Positions 24,160 to 33,100 of a DNA stretch of 38,565 nucleotides are shown here, one piece after another. Position 1 is the stretch's first letter. Every line of letters begins with the position of its first letter. Under the pieces are notes generated by a model. That model did no database searches, had not been told where the DNA came from, and saw only the letters and a list, made by a program, of their open reading frames with translations. This DNA comes from Alteromonadaceae bacterium (GTDB lineage Bacteria > Pseudomonadota > Gammaproteobacteria > Enterobacterales > Alteromonadaceae). The stretch is taken from the NCBI GenBank assembly GCA_013216015.1, contig JABSOI010000058.1:1-38565 (forward strand), written 5' to 3'. The translations under genes were made by a program, and so were the position numbers.

Positions 24160-25053
24160 TTAAGTATAAATTGTATGACGACCATTACGAGCAAAACCCA
24201 CCAAGGTAAGATTTGCCTGTTTAGCTAAATTAATTGCCAGGGCAGTTGGGGCAGACACAGCCACTAATAAGGTAATGCCTGCACGACTTGCTTTGGTCAC
24301 CATTTCATAACTTGCCCGGCTGGAAATCAGGGCAAAGCCCTGAGATAAATCAACTGGCAGTGTGTTGCTTGATTCTTTACCGCTTTTGGCTTGGTCGTAC
24401 ATGGCACCAATGAGTTTATCAAGGGCATTATGTCGGCCAACATCTTCTTTAATTTTTAGTATATTACCTTGTAGATCACACCAGGCTGCTCCATGTACTG
24501 CACCCGTTATTTGTTGTAATGGCTGGTGTTTATTCAGGTTGATGACAGCAGTTTGTATTGCTTTATGATTAATGCGAGGTGCTTTGCTGACATCCATTTT
24601 AGCGAGTGGTCTAACTGCTTGCTGTAATGATTCAGCGCCACAAAGACCACAGCCAGTACGCCCGGTCATGTTACGTCTTTGTAGTTTTAGGGCAGACATT
24701 GGACCTGAAGCAATTTCAATATTGACTTCAATACCCAAAGGCTGATGAGTGATACAGATATCGTGTATTTCGCGTGTGTGTTTAATGATGCCTTCACTTA
24801 AACTAAAGCCAAGTGCTAAATCACTCAAATCAAAGGGGCTGGCCATCATTACGACATGAGAAATTCCGTTATATACCAAAGCTATGGCAACTTCCTGGGC
24901 TATTTCATCCGTACGAGTTATTACAGTATCTTCCGACCAGAATTGCACCTTTTGACTGATGGTCATCGGCGGCGTACGATACGTTATTTCGTCGCAATTG
25001 CTTTCGTCAGAGCTAGTTAGCTCTGAGTCTTTGATCTTGGTGTTTGTAGTCAA
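24160..25053 (-). CDS. fdhD: Formate dehydrogenase sulfurtransferase FdhD (FdsC)
   Basis: A 297-residue sulfur carrier that passes sulfur from a cysteine desulfurase to the molybdenum cofactor, required for formate dehydrogenase activity. The catalytic loop GRTGCGLCG with Cys135 and Cys138 is the FdhD hallmark, and EDVGRHNALDKLIG is the second conserved motif. The start is a TTG at 25053 preceded by AAGGAAATGAGC; no in-frame ATG occurs before Met30, which would cut into conserved sequence. It lies within the fds operon, 84 bases after fdsA, the fdsGBACD arrangement in which this gene is called fdsC. Confidence 0.93.
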   Translation of the reverse strand: MTTNTKIKDSELTSSDESNCDEITYRTPPMTISQKVQFWSEDTVITRTDEIAQEVAIALVYNGISHVVMMASPFDLSDLALGFSLSEGIIKHTREIHDICITHQPLGIEVNIEIASGPMSALKLQRRNMTGRTGCGLCGAESLQQAVRPLAKMDVSKAPRINHKAIQTAVINLNKHQPLQQITGAVHGAAWCDLQGNILKIKEDVGRHNALDKLIGAMYDQAKSGKESSNTLPVDLSQGFALISSRASYEMVTKASRAGITLLVAVSAPTALAINLAKQANLTLVGFARNGRHTIYT

Positions 25054-25137
25054 AGCTCATTTCCTTTCAGAGCACTCATGTTTTAATAAGCGCTATGGGG
25101 AAGGGAGTAATACAATTTTGTACCGTCATTATTTCCA

Positions 25138-28044
25138 TTATTTTGTATTATCCCGAGTGCTTGAAGCTTCACTTAAAAATTTATGCTGACGGTCACTAAA
25201 GCGTCGATAATCTGCTTGCCATTGTGACGGTTCAGTGACTAAACTTGCCTGTACCGCTGTTACTTTATATTCGGGGCAATTTGTTGCCCAATCTGAATTA
25301 TTCGTTGTTACGACATTAGCACCACTTAAAGGGTGGTGGAAAGTCGTGTAAACCACACCCGGCTGCATGCGCTCACTTACTAAAGCCCGCAATGCGGTTG
25401 TGCCTGCACGGCTGGCAATACCAACCCAATCACCCGTTTTAATACCGCGATCTTCAGCGTCATTCGGGTGGATCTCAAGTTTATCTTCATCGTGCCAAAT
25501 TTGATTGTCTGTTCGACGTGTTTGTGCACCAACGTTATATTGGCTTAAGATGCGTCCGGTGGTTAATAACAGCGGGAAGCGTTTATTGACCTTTTCTGGT
25601 GTAGCAATATATTCAGTGAGTGCAAACTTACCCAGGTTGCCAACAAAATCATGGGTGTGCATTATCGGTGTACCTTCGGGTGACTGTTCGTTACACGGCC
25701 ATTGAATACTGCCAAGTTGATCAAGTTTTTCATAACTGACACCGTGGAAGGTTGGCGTTAGTCTGGCAATTTCATCCATAATTTCTGAAGGGTGTTGGTA
25801 ATCCATTTCGTACCCAAGGGTTTTTGCCAGTGCAACGGTGACTTGCCAGTCTTCTTTACCTGCCAGAGGTTGCATTAATTTTCGAACCCGTGAAATGCGG
25901 CGTTCGGCATTGGTAAAAGTCCCATTTTTTTCCATAAATGAAGAGCCTGGTAAAAACACATGAGCATATTTCGCTGTTTCGTTCAGGAAGATATCCTGAA
26001 CGATAATACATTCCATTGAAGTTAATGCCTGTTGAACGTGCTGGGTATTGGGATCAGACTGTGCGATGTCTTCTCCCTGACAATAAAGCCCTTTAAAGTG
26101 CCCGTGGATAGCACTTTCAAACATGTTCGGAATACGTAAACCTGGTTCGTGATCTAATTCAACATTCCATTCCTTTTCGAATAAATGACGGGTAACCTGA
26201 TCGCTAATATGGCGGTAACCTGGTAATTCGTGTGGGAAAGAGCCCATATCACAGGCACCTTGCACATTGTTTTGCCCGCGTAACGGGTTAACACCGACAC
26301 CTTCGCGGCCAATATTGCCTGTTGCCAGCGCTAAATTAGCTATGCCCATCACGCTTGATGAACCTTGAGAATGCTCGGTTACACCCAATCCATAATAGAT
26401 AGCGCCATTATTGGCTTTTGCATAAAGACGCGCTGACGCTCTTAGCTGCGTTGCATCAACACCTGTTATTTCAGCGGTATTTTCAGGAGAATGACGAGGG
26501 TCTTCAATATGAGTTTTCCACTGTTGAAAAGCTGCGTCATCACAGCGACTTTCAATAAAGTTTTGATCCAGTAAATTTTCACTTACGATAACATTCGCCA
26601 TGGCGTTGAGCACTGCGACATTGGTACCGGGACGTAATTTCAGATGATAATCTGCCTTGGTATGAGGACTGTCGACTAAATCAATATTACGGGGATCAAC
26701 GATGATTAATTTTGCCCCCTGACGTAAACGACGTTTAAGCAAAGAAGCAAATACAGGATGCGCGTCGGTCGGGTTAGCACCAATCACCAGAATAACATCT
26801 GCTTCAAGTACCGAGGCAAACGTTTGAGTACCGGCAGATTCGTTTAATGTTGCTTTTAATCCGTAACCTGTTGGTGAGTGGCAAACACGGGCACAGGTAT
26901 CGACGTTATTATTGTTAAATGCAGCCCGCACCAGTTTTTGAACTAAATAGGTTTCTTCGTTTGTACAACGAGAAGAGGTGATTGCTCCTATGCTGTTACG
27001 GCCATGGTTTTTTTGAATGCTACGTAATTTATTGGCGGCAAAATCCAGTGCTTCCTGCCAGCTTACTTCCTGCCATGGGTCATCAATACTTTCCCGGATC
27101 ATCGGTGAAGTTATACGATCTTTGTGGGTGGCATAGCCAAAAGCAAAACGTCCTTTGACACAAGAATGCCCCTGATTTGCCTGACCATTTTTATCTGGCA
27201 CCATGCGGATAACTTTTTCCCCCTGCATGTCGGCACGGAAAGAGCAGCCAACACCGCAATAAGCACAAGTGGTAATGATGCTGTGATCAGGCAACCCTTG
27301 TTCTATTACCGATTTTTCCATCAACGTTGCTGTAGGGCAGGCTTGTACACAGGCACCGCAAGAAACGCAGTCAGAGTCAATAAAGTCGTTATTTTGTCCT
27401 GCTGAAATTTTTGAATCAAAACCTCTGCCATCAACGGTTAAAGCAAAGGTTCCCTGTACTTCTTCACAGGCACGAACACAACGTGAGCAGACAATACATT
27501 TTGATGCATCGAATGAAAAATAAGGATTGGAGCTGTCGGTTGGAGCATCGAGATGATTTTCACCCTCAAAACCATAACGGACATCACGTAAGCCGACGAC
27601 CCCAGCCATGTCTTGTAATTCACAATCGCCATTCGCCGGGCAGGTTAAACAGTCGAGCGGGTGATCTGAAATGTAAAGCTCCATTACGTTACGGCGTAAT
27701 TTGGCCAGTTCAGCATTTTGGGTTTGAACTTTCATACCTTCTCTGACCGGCGTAGTACATGAAGCTGGCATGCCACGCATACCTTCAATACTTACTGTGC
27801 AGAGTCTACAAGAGCCGAAAGCCTCCAGATTATCACTGGCACATAGTTTTGGAATATTGATATCGACTAGCGCCGCTGCACGCAGTACGGAAGTGCCTTC
27901 GGCTACGGTGACTGAAACTCCGTCAATGTCCAATGTGACTTGTGTGTCTGAAAATATCTCCGGTGTGCCAAGATCACGGGTGTTTAAATCACTGGTAATA
28001 GTATTGGAGTTCAATTGCGTTTTTGGATCAAAATAGTTTATCAT
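25138..28044 (-). CDS. fdsA: NAD-dependent formate dehydrogenase alpha subunit
   Basis: A 968-residue cytoplasmic catalytic subunit that oxidises formate to CO2 at a bis-molybdopterin site. The N-terminus is NuoG-like: [2Fe-2S] Cys68/79/82/96, a His-Cys [4Fe-4S] site (His128, Cys132/135/141) and two ferredoxin clusters (Cys183/186/189/193 and Cys226/229/232/236). The molybdopterin domain starts with a further [4Fe-4S] (Cys260/263/267/295). Cys388-His389 in ARVCHSPTG are the metal-ligand Cys and the catalytic His. The C-terminus carries the cofactor-binding domain (LLLTTGRILSQYNVG). Its ATG overlaps the fdsB stop by 4 bases. Length and cluster set match FdsA. Confidence 0.96.
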   Translation of the reverse strand: MINYFDPKTQLNSNTITSDLNTRDLGTPEIFSDTQVTLDIDGVSVTVAEGTSVLRAAALVDINIPKLCASDNLEAFGSCRLCTVSIEGMRGMPASCTTPVREGMKVQTQNAELAKLRRNVMELYISDHPLDCLTCPANGDCELQDMAGVVGLRDVRYGFEGENHLDAPTDSSNPYFSFDASKCIVCSRCVRACEEVQGTFALTVDGRGFDSKISAGQNNDFIDSDCVSCGACVQACPTATLMEKSVIEQGLPDHSIITTCAYCGVGCSFRADMQGEKVIRMVPDKNGQANQGHSCVKGRFAFGYATHKDRITSPMIRESIDDPWQEVSWQEALDFAANKLRSIQKNHGRNSIGAITSSRCTNEETYLVQKLVRAAFNNNNVDTCARVCHSPTGYGLKATLNESAGTQTFASVLEADVILVIGANPTDAHPVFASLLKRRLRQGAKLIIVDPRNIDLVDSPHTKADYHLKLRPGTNVAVLNAMANVIVSENLLDQNFIESRCDDAAFQQWKTHIEDPRHSPENTAEITGVDATQLRASARLYAKANNGAIYYGLGVTEHSQGSSSVMGIANLALATGNIGREGVGVNPLRGQNNVQGACDMGSFPHELPGYRHISDQVTRHLFEKEWNVELDHEPGLRIPNMFESAIHGHFKGLYCQGEDIAQSDPNTQHVQQALTSMECIIVQDIFLNETAKYAHVFLPGSSFMEKNGTFTNAERRISRVRKLMQPLAGKEDWQVTVALAKTLGYEMDYQHPSEIMDEIARLTPTFHGVSYEKLDQLGSIQWPCNEQSPEGTPIMHTHDFVGNLGKFALTEYIATPEKVNKRFPLLLTTGRILSQYNVGAQTRRTDNQIWHDEDKLEIHPNDAEDRGIKTGDWVGIASRAGTTALRALVSERMQPGVVYTTFHHPLSGANVVTTNNSDWATNCPEYKVTAVQASLVTEPSQWQADYRRFSDRQHKFLSEASSTRDNTK

Positions 28045-29666
28045 TTGTCACACTCCTCATTGGCTGATTGCTTGTCGGATGGTTGGCCTGTTGCGCTGAA
28101 ACCAAAATCTTCCGGAAAATAATTTATTGCGCTTCTTACCGGAAAAGGCGTCATGCCGCCCATTGCGCACAAGGAGCCAAATTCCATGGTGTCGCATAAG
28201 TCATGAAGTAAGATGCGGGATTGTTGTTTCTGATCGCTATTTGCATCCGCTTCAATAATTTTATCGATAACTTCCACACCGCGTACTGAGCCAATACGAC
28301 AAGGGGTACATTTACCGCAGGATTCCACGACACAGAATTCCATGGCAAAACGTGCTTGTGCTGCCATATTCACGCTATCGTCAAAAACGACAATACCTCC
28401 ATGACCAAGCACAGCACCAATTTTTGAAAATGCTTCGTAATCAAGTTGTGTGTCCCATTGCGAAGCGGGTAAATAAGCGCCCAACGGGCCACCGACTTGT
28501 ACGCTGCGAATAGGTTTTTTAGTTTTACAGCCACCAGCATAATCGTTTAAAAGTTCTTTCAGACTAATTCCAAATGCGAGCTCTAATAATCCAGCCCGTG
28601 CAACATTGCCCGCTAGCTGAATAGGTAACGTTCCGCGAGAACGGCCGATACCAAAATCGCGGTAATATTCGCTGCCACGGCTTAAAATAATGGGTACAGA
28701 AGCAAGAGAAATAACATTGTTAACGACAGTGGGTTGACCGAATAAACCTTCAATGGCGGGTAAGGGGGGTTTAGCCCGCACTAAACCACGTTTGCCTTCT
28801 AAACTTTCCAGCAATGAGGTTTCTTCACCACAAATGTAGGCACCGGCACCTAAACGTACTTCTAACTCAAAACTATGTTGACTATCGCAAATGTTTTTAC
28901 CAAGATATCCAGCCGTTTTTGCCTGGGCAATGGCCTGATTTAAAATTTTATGTGCCTGCGGATATTCACTGCGCAGATAAATGTAACCTTGCGTGGCACC
29001 TACGGCAATACCGGCGATGATCATGCCTTCGATTAATACCAGAGGATCGCCTTCCATTAACATACGATCAGCAAAGGTGCCAGAGTCACCTTCATCTGCA
29101 TTACACACAATATATTTTTGTTGGTCTGGCGTATCGAGTACAGTTTGCCATTTAATTCCCGTAGGAAAAGCAGCACCGCCACGACCACGTAAACCAGAGT
29201 CTTTAATTTGGCTGACGATTTCCTGTGGTGTTTGAGTTAAAGCATTTTTTAATCCGTCAAACCCTTGATGGCTGATATAGCTGTCAACATCAATAGGATC
29301 AATAAGTCCAACGCGGGCAAAAGTAAGACGTTGTTGACTTTTCATCCAGGGTAATTCTTCGGTTAACCCTAAACAAAGCGGGTGGTCGGTAATGCCGTTC
29401 AATGATTCAGCTGTAATAATATCAACAACATCTTTTTCGGTCACTGGGCCATAAGCAACACGGCCAAGCGGGGTTTCAATTTCTACCAGAGGCTCTAGCC
29501 AAAACATGCCACGGGAACCATTTCTAACCAGTGTTGCACAAATCTCTGTTTCTTCACTTAATAAATGAGATATATGCGCTGCTATTTTATTGCTGCCTTT
29601 GGATATCGCGGTGGTATCAAGTGATACAAAAATGCGTTTTTGATTTACCGGGCTTTTTGTATTCAT
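28041..29666 (-). CDS. fdsB: NAD-dependent formate dehydrogenase beta subunit
   Basis: A 541-residue NuoF-like subunit that passes electrons through FMN to NAD. After an N-terminal thioredoxin-like region (about 1-130), the FMN/NADH motif GLRGRGGAAFPTGIKW lies near 174-189, followed by GAGAYICGEETSLLES and VQVGGPLGAYLP. The C-terminal [4Fe-4S] motif ESCGKCTPCRIGSVRG is near 449-464. The ATG overlaps the fdsG stop by 4 bases, and its own stop overlaps fdsA the same way, so the three subunits are coupled. Confidence 0.95.
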   Translation of the reverse strand: MNTKSPVNQKRIFVSLDTTAISKGSNKIAAHISHLLSEETEICATLVRNGSRGMFWLEPLVEIETPLGRVAYGPVTEKDVVDIITAESLNGITDHPLCLGLTEELPWMKSQQRLTFARVGLIDPIDVDSYISHQGFDGLKNALTQTPQEIVSQIKDSGLRGRGGAAFPTGIKWQTVLDTPDQQKYIVCNADEGDSGTFADRMLMEGDPLVLIEGMIIAGIAVGATQGYIYLRSEYPQAHKILNQAIAQAKTAGYLGKNICDSQHSFELEVRLGAGAYICGEETSLLESLEGKRGLVRAKPPLPAIEGLFGQPTVVNNVISLASVPIILSRGSEYYRDFGIGRSRGTLPIQLAGNVARAGLLELAFGISLKELLNDYAGGCKTKKPIRSVQVGGPLGAYLPASQWDTQLDYEAFSKIGAVLGHGGIVVFDDSVNMAAQARFAMEFCVVESCGKCTPCRIGSVRGVEVIDKIIEADANSDQKQQSRILLHDLCDTMEFGSLCAMGGMTPFPVRSAINYFPEDFGFSATGQPSDKQSANEECDK

Positions 29667-30154
29667 TTGAGCTCCAAATTAAAAGTGACCATTGAGTCGA
29701 GTAGATTTTCAAATTTTTCCATCGTCATTTCACCATGAATATCATCGTTAATACGAATTGCCGGCGAACAAGCGCAGTTACCTAAACAGTAAACAGGCGA
29801 TAAACTATACTGACCGTCTGCAGAGGTTTGATGGTAATCAAGCTTTAACCGTTGTTTGATTTTACTTTCTAATGCGCCTGAGCCCATTGACTGGCAAGAT
29901 TCAGCGCGGCAAATGGATATTTGGTGTTGTCCTGGCTTTTTAGTTAAAAAATGGTGATAAAAGCTGATCACCCCGTGTACTTCAGCACGAGACTGGTTAA
30001 GGGCAGAGGCAATCATAGGAACCGACTCGTCGGGCACGAACCCTAATTCATCTTGAATGGCATGGAGAATTGGCAGCATAGCGCCCGGCAATGTTTTATT
30101 TTTTTGTAGGATATCGTTTATTTTGTCGATATCGGCCGATGTAATTGCGCTCAT
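29663..30154 (-). CDS. fdsG: NAD-dependent formate dehydrogenase gamma subunit
   Basis: A 163-residue NuoE-like subunit with a thioredoxin-fold [2Fe-2S] cluster. The ligands lie in CRAESCQSMG and CLGNCACSPAI, and the N-terminal helical region (LPILHAIQDELGFVPDE) is typical of NuoE. The ATG at 30154 was chosen with GAGA upstream; a TTG at 30166 would add four residues. It heads the operon fdsG-fdsB-fdsA-fdhD-fdsD, which encodes a soluble Mo-dependent, NAD-linked formate dehydrogenase. Confidence 0.93.
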   Translation of the reverse strand: MSAITSADIDKINDILQKNKTLPGAMLPILHAIQDELGFVPDESVPMIASALNQSRAEVHGVISFYHHFLTKKPGQHQISICRAESCQSMGSGALESKIKQRLKLDYHQTSADGQYSLSPVYCLGNCACSPAIRINDDIHGEMTMEKFENLLDSMVTFNLELK

Positions 30155-30676
30155 AAATAATCTCAATTTATTAGTTTTTTATTATTGTAGCTTAAAGCGA
30201 ACAAAGTATTTAATTCAATAAGATATACTAATTTTCAATTGATGCATAATTTAGCAAGCAAGATAAATTAATACTATCAACCATTGTTTTAGAACTTGTT
30301 CTAAGCTGATTTATTGTTGTCGTATATTGGATATTCACTTAATCCTAATTATTAAATTTGGTTGTTGCAAGTAGTGTGAATATTAATTTTAATAATAGAA
30401 CACTAATACCATTTGCAATAATAAATTGATAAATATTCAATGAAGATAAATTACCAATAGCAGCGCAATGCAGCTACTGGTGATTTAGACCGTTTGAATA
30501 TGATCAATTAATTAGTTCAATGGGTATTATTTCGCAGAAGAGCTGTTAAGGGTATAACCTATTTGTGATATATAGTGATTTTGATTTTTTTGATTATAAT
30601 TTGGGTTACGTTGTTCTAAGTTATTTAGGGGGCAACTTCGAAGGAAACTTAATTTTGAAAAACATTTTATTGATGT
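30155..30676. other. Non-coding region upstream of the fds operon
   Basis: About 520 AT-rich bases with no credible gene. The fds promoter must lie at its left end. I see no adjacent regulator gene (fds clusters often carry a LysR-type fdsR) and no clear riboswitch or operator. Confidence 0.5.
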
Positions 30677-30919
30677 TTAAAGCAATAAATACCGATTTTT
30701 TAGTTTATAAAGCATAATGCAATACACGATACCATTAACGACTAAAGTGCCAAACAAATACATCAGACATTCTGAAATTACCATGCCAGTTGGAATTGTT
30801 AAAATTATTCTATTTTTATTAGGTGTTCTAGGAATGGAACATTCATTGGGCACACATATTAGGTCTTTGTGTAATGCAATGTACACACATACTTTACTTA
30901 CACGAAAGTAATTACTCAT
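30677..30919 (-). CDS. Possible small membrane protein
   Basis: An 80-residue frame with a hydrophobic part at about residues 38-72 (IPTGMVISECLMYLFGTLVV then GIVYCIMLYKL), room for one or two membrane helices. The ATG lies 15 bases after the stop of the preceding minus-strand frame, which suggests they are read together. A competing plus-strand frame overlaps it (30717-30911). No family recognised; weak evidence that it is a real gene. Confidence 0.3.
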   Translation of the reverse strand: MSNYFRVSKVCVYIALHKDLICVPNECSIPRTPNKNRIILTIPTGMVISECLMYLFGTLVVNGIVYCIMLYKLKNRYLLL

Positions 30920-30934
30920 TCAAGTCTTCGAGTG

Positions 30935-31324
30935 TCATCGGCCGACAACGTATGCTTTCCTGTGTCTTTTGCTTTGCTTTGCTTTTCTAAATGATACCTT
31001 AAAGTTTTTTTTGTGTTTATACACCCATAACCTACAATGTTCCCGATCATCAAAGTTAGATACAATAGGTTTTTCATCTAATACAGAAGTGGTTTTGGAT
31101 TCATGATTATTTATAAAGATAAGGTGTTTAGCTTTTACTTTTTCATTCACTTGAGCTTGTAATAAGTAATCTCTGTAATTGCGCATTATCATGCCAAGGC
31201 GGTAATATGACAGCGTTCTAATTATCAGGTCTTTGGTTCCACGTAAGCGCGCGAATTCTTTCTTGATTGTAGTCTCGAAATGGTGGATGTTAGCCGGTCC
31301 CCATGCTGGAACTTCAAGTCCCAT
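30935..31324 (-). CDS. Hypothetical protein, probably N-terminally truncated
   Basis: A 129-residue, strongly basic protein (C-terminal run FRKAKQSKRHRKAYVVGR), not recognised. The reading frame stays open upstream of the ATG through SQELKPQFNFEGNFVAGI and on into the 94-bp MITE at 31401-31494, where it meets a stop. This suggests the gene was longer and that the MITE replaced its 5' end. The basic tail hints at nucleic-acid binding, no more. A small possible membrane-protein frame follows. Confidence 0.4.
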   Translation of the reverse strand: MGLEVPAWGPANIHHFETTIKKEFARLRGTKDLIIRTLSYYRLGMIMRNYRDYLLQAQVNEKVKAKHLIFINNHESKTTSVLDEKPIVSNFDDREHCRLWVYKHKKNFKVSFRKAKQSKRHRKAYVVGR

Positions 31325-31400
31325 AGCATCGTTATTGATTCCAGCTACAAAGTTACCTTCAAAGTTAAACTGAGGTTTCAGTTCTTGTGAATCAGAAGGA

Positions 31401-31494
31401 ATCAGAAGGGTCAGTGTAACTTGATATTAGATACTGATCTAAATCGGATATAAGTCACTACAACTTAATAATCAATTACATTGACCCCTTTGAT
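31401..31494 (+). mobile_element. 94-bp MITE-like repeat, copy 1
   Basis: A 94-base element with imperfect terminal inverted repeats (ATCAGAAGGGTCAGTGTAA and TTACATTGACCCCTTTGAT). It is essentially identical to copy 3 at 32972. The first ten bases are also duplicated just outside (31391-31400), which looks like a target or end duplication. Non-coding, so a transposase in trans is presumed. Confidence 0.82.
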
Positions 31495-31853
31495 CAATCT
31501 TTGTGGCAACCGTTTTGGCCATGATAATCATAGACGTATTTACATAGTTAGATTGAATTTTATCCATCAATCTTTCTTAAGTTAAATCAGTAAAATTTAT
31601 CTTATATTAAAATAACTTATGAAAATTAAAAAGAACATCTCCGGCTTCAGGCACTCCTTCATGACTAGAGTGATCACGATAGCGCAATCGTCCCGCTTTC
31701 ATATATGTCCTAAATTGAATTTATCGAATAGGCAGTTAAATTAACCTTGTTATATTGTTTACATTTTCCTATCATGGTTATGATTTTATGGGTTTTCTTA
31801 TGAAATCATAACCATGTACATGGAATAAATTGTGCTAATTAAGGGAGTATGAA
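31495..31853. other. Leader region of the unknown gene
   Basis: About 360 bases with no credible gene. It holds a strong 14-bp hairpin at 31773-31816 and ends with the ribosome site AAGGGAG before the ATG at 31854. Confidence 0.5.
31773..31816 (+). promoter_or_regulatory. Strong hairpin upstream of the unknown gene
   Basis: CATGGTTATGATTT (31773-31786) and AAATCATAACCATG (31803-31816) are perfectly complementary, with a 16-base loop. It lies 37 bases before the ATG. With no T-tract it is more likely an operator or an mRNA leader structure than a terminator. Confidence 0.6.
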
Positions 31854-32693
31854 ATGCCACAAAAATACGAGTTAAGGCCAGGAAAAGTCAAGCCAGGGAA
31901 CCTAAAAACAAAAACACCACCTGGAAGCATCGTAATGAGACCAGTAGATATAACAACCTCGCCAGGGAAAATCGATCTCAAGAATAGTAATTTGTTTCTT
32001 AAAGCACAATTTTTAGCGACATTGGGCGGTCAGTACAACGCTTTGTGTGGTGTCTCAGAGGAGCACATTGTCAAGGTAGCCCACAACATTGATGAGAGTA
32101 TTGCAACTCTTGCAATACAACGCTTGGTGAAGGCCGCCCAAATCACAGGGACGACATCAAAGGTAACACAAGGATCGTATATGAGTTACGGGAGTGATCT
32201 AGCGGTTCCTCAGGGAAACCAGCCGAGTGCCTGGACCCAGACTCGAATTGCTTCGGCCCAATGGCAAGATGATGGTCCTAAGAGTCCGTCGGATGTCACA
32301 AGTAACGGGGATATGGGCTTTGTGATTAGTGATGAGCCTGGCCTTACCGCGACGCGACTTATTCACTTTCCATACGCCTTGAGAACGCAGTTCATTCTAC
32401 GTATTACCGTCGAGTTTAAAGACACATCTATGCTACCGCAGGTGGCAGATTTTCACTACAAATCATACTTTGATGTAATGAAAGATCCTTTTCCGGCAGG
32501 CTACCGTAGTGCCAAATTTATACCTTGCGGTAATAGAAATGATAAAACCCTCTCATTCAATGAGATAGATGCTCGCTATAAAAGAGACTTTATAAGGTCT
32601 GGACAACAACAGGTACAGGTACAGAAGAAAAGATGCAATAAGCATAATAGACCGCTCTTTAATGGAATTTGCATCTTGTGTCAATGGGAATAA
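31854..32693 (+). CDS. Hypothetical protein with C-terminal zinc-knuckle-like motif
   Basis: A 279-residue protein I do not recognise. The basic N-terminus (RPGKVKPGNLKTKTPPGS) is probably disordered. Residues about 50-250 look like an alpha/beta domain with several Gly/Ser-rich loops. The C-terminus carries C-x2-H-x8-C-x2-C (CNKH...CILC), a possible zinc-binding knuckle. No signal peptide or membrane segment, so probably cytoplasmic. AAGGGAG precedes the ATG. It looks richer in G+C than its neighbours, lies alone between two MITE groups with its own hairpin and terminator, and is likely acquired. No function is proposed. Confidence 0.75.
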   Translation: MPQKYELRPGKVKPGNLKTKTPPGSIVMRPVDITTSPGKIDLKNSNLFLKAQFLATLGGQYNALCGVSEEHIVKVAHNIDESIATLAIQRLVKAAQITGTTSKVTQGSYMSYGSDLAVPQGNQPSAWTQTRIASAQWQDDGPKSPSDVTSNGDMGFVISDEPGLTATRLIHFPYALRTQFILRITVEFKDTSMLPQVADFHYKSYFDVMKDPFPAGYRSAKFIPCGNRNDKTLSFNEIDARYKRDFIRSGQQQVQVQKKRCNKHNRPLFNGICILCQWE

Positions 32694-32764
32694 AAAGTTA
32701 ATAGCAAAAAAAGCTAAAGCATCACGCTTTCTTTGTAAAAAGTGTTTGCCTTTATTGTGAGGTG

Positions 32765-32790
32765 AGACCCCCTGTGGGTCTTTCTTTTGG
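32765..32790 (+). terminator. Terminator of the unknown gene
   Basis: AGACCC-CCTGT-GGGTCT followed by TTCTTTT, 72 bases after the stop codon, an intrinsic terminator for the gene at 31854. Confidence 0.75.
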
Positions 32791-32847
32791 AACCGCTGAG
32801 AGGCAATTGAAGATGCTATCTACAATGATATTGTAACCCCCGTAGCA

Positions 32848-32863
32848 CGTGGATTTATCCACG
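32848..32863. repeat. Palindrome CGTGGAT-TT-ATCCACG
   Basis: A perfect 7-bp hairpin just before MITE copy 2. It contains TTATCCACG, one base from a DnaA box, but stands alone. Probably part of a dispersed repeat. Confidence 0.45.
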
Positions 32864-32868
32864 CCTGG

Positions 32869-32955
32869 ATCAGAAGGGTCAGTGTAACTTGATATTAGAT
32901 ACTGACCTAAATCGGATATAAATCACTACAACTTAATAATCAATTACATTGACCC
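32869..32955 (+). mobile_element. 94-bp MITE-like repeat, copy 2 (right end altered)
   Basis: Matches the other copies from its left end to TTACATTGACCC, then changes to TGAGGGATCC, so the last bases of the right terminal repeat are lost. It has the GACCTAAATCGG...AAATCAC variant shared with copy 4. Confidence 0.78.
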
Positions 32956-32971
32956 TGAGGGATCCCCACCA

Positions 32972-33065
32972 ATCAGAAGGGTCAGTGTAACTTGATATTA
33001 GATACTGATCTAAATCGGATATAAGTCACTACAACTTAATAATCAATTACATTGACCCCTTTGAT
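32972..33065 (+). mobile_element. 94-bp MITE-like repeat, copy 3
   Basis: A complete copy in the same orientation, 16 bases after copy 2 and matching copy 1 (GATCTAAATCGG...AAGTCAC variant). Its right end lies 35 bases from the stop of the TonB-dependent receptor gene. Confidence 0.82.
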
Positions 33066-33100
33066 CGAAGTATATTTACTACAACAAGGGCTGCGTTTAG

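Noticed and set aside
27124-28036. Plus-strand frames opposite fdsA, up to 111 codons
   Set aside because: The Cys-rich domains of fdsA account for this DNA and the plus frames are low-complexity shadows.
30717-30911. A 64-codon plus-strand frame
   Set aside because: It overlaps the minus-strand frame 30677-30919, which has better context (directly after another minus-strand frame). Neither is strong.
32855-32863. TTATCCACG as a DnaA box
   Set aside because: A single near-match within a palindrome, with no cluster, AT-rich unwinding element or replication gene nearby.
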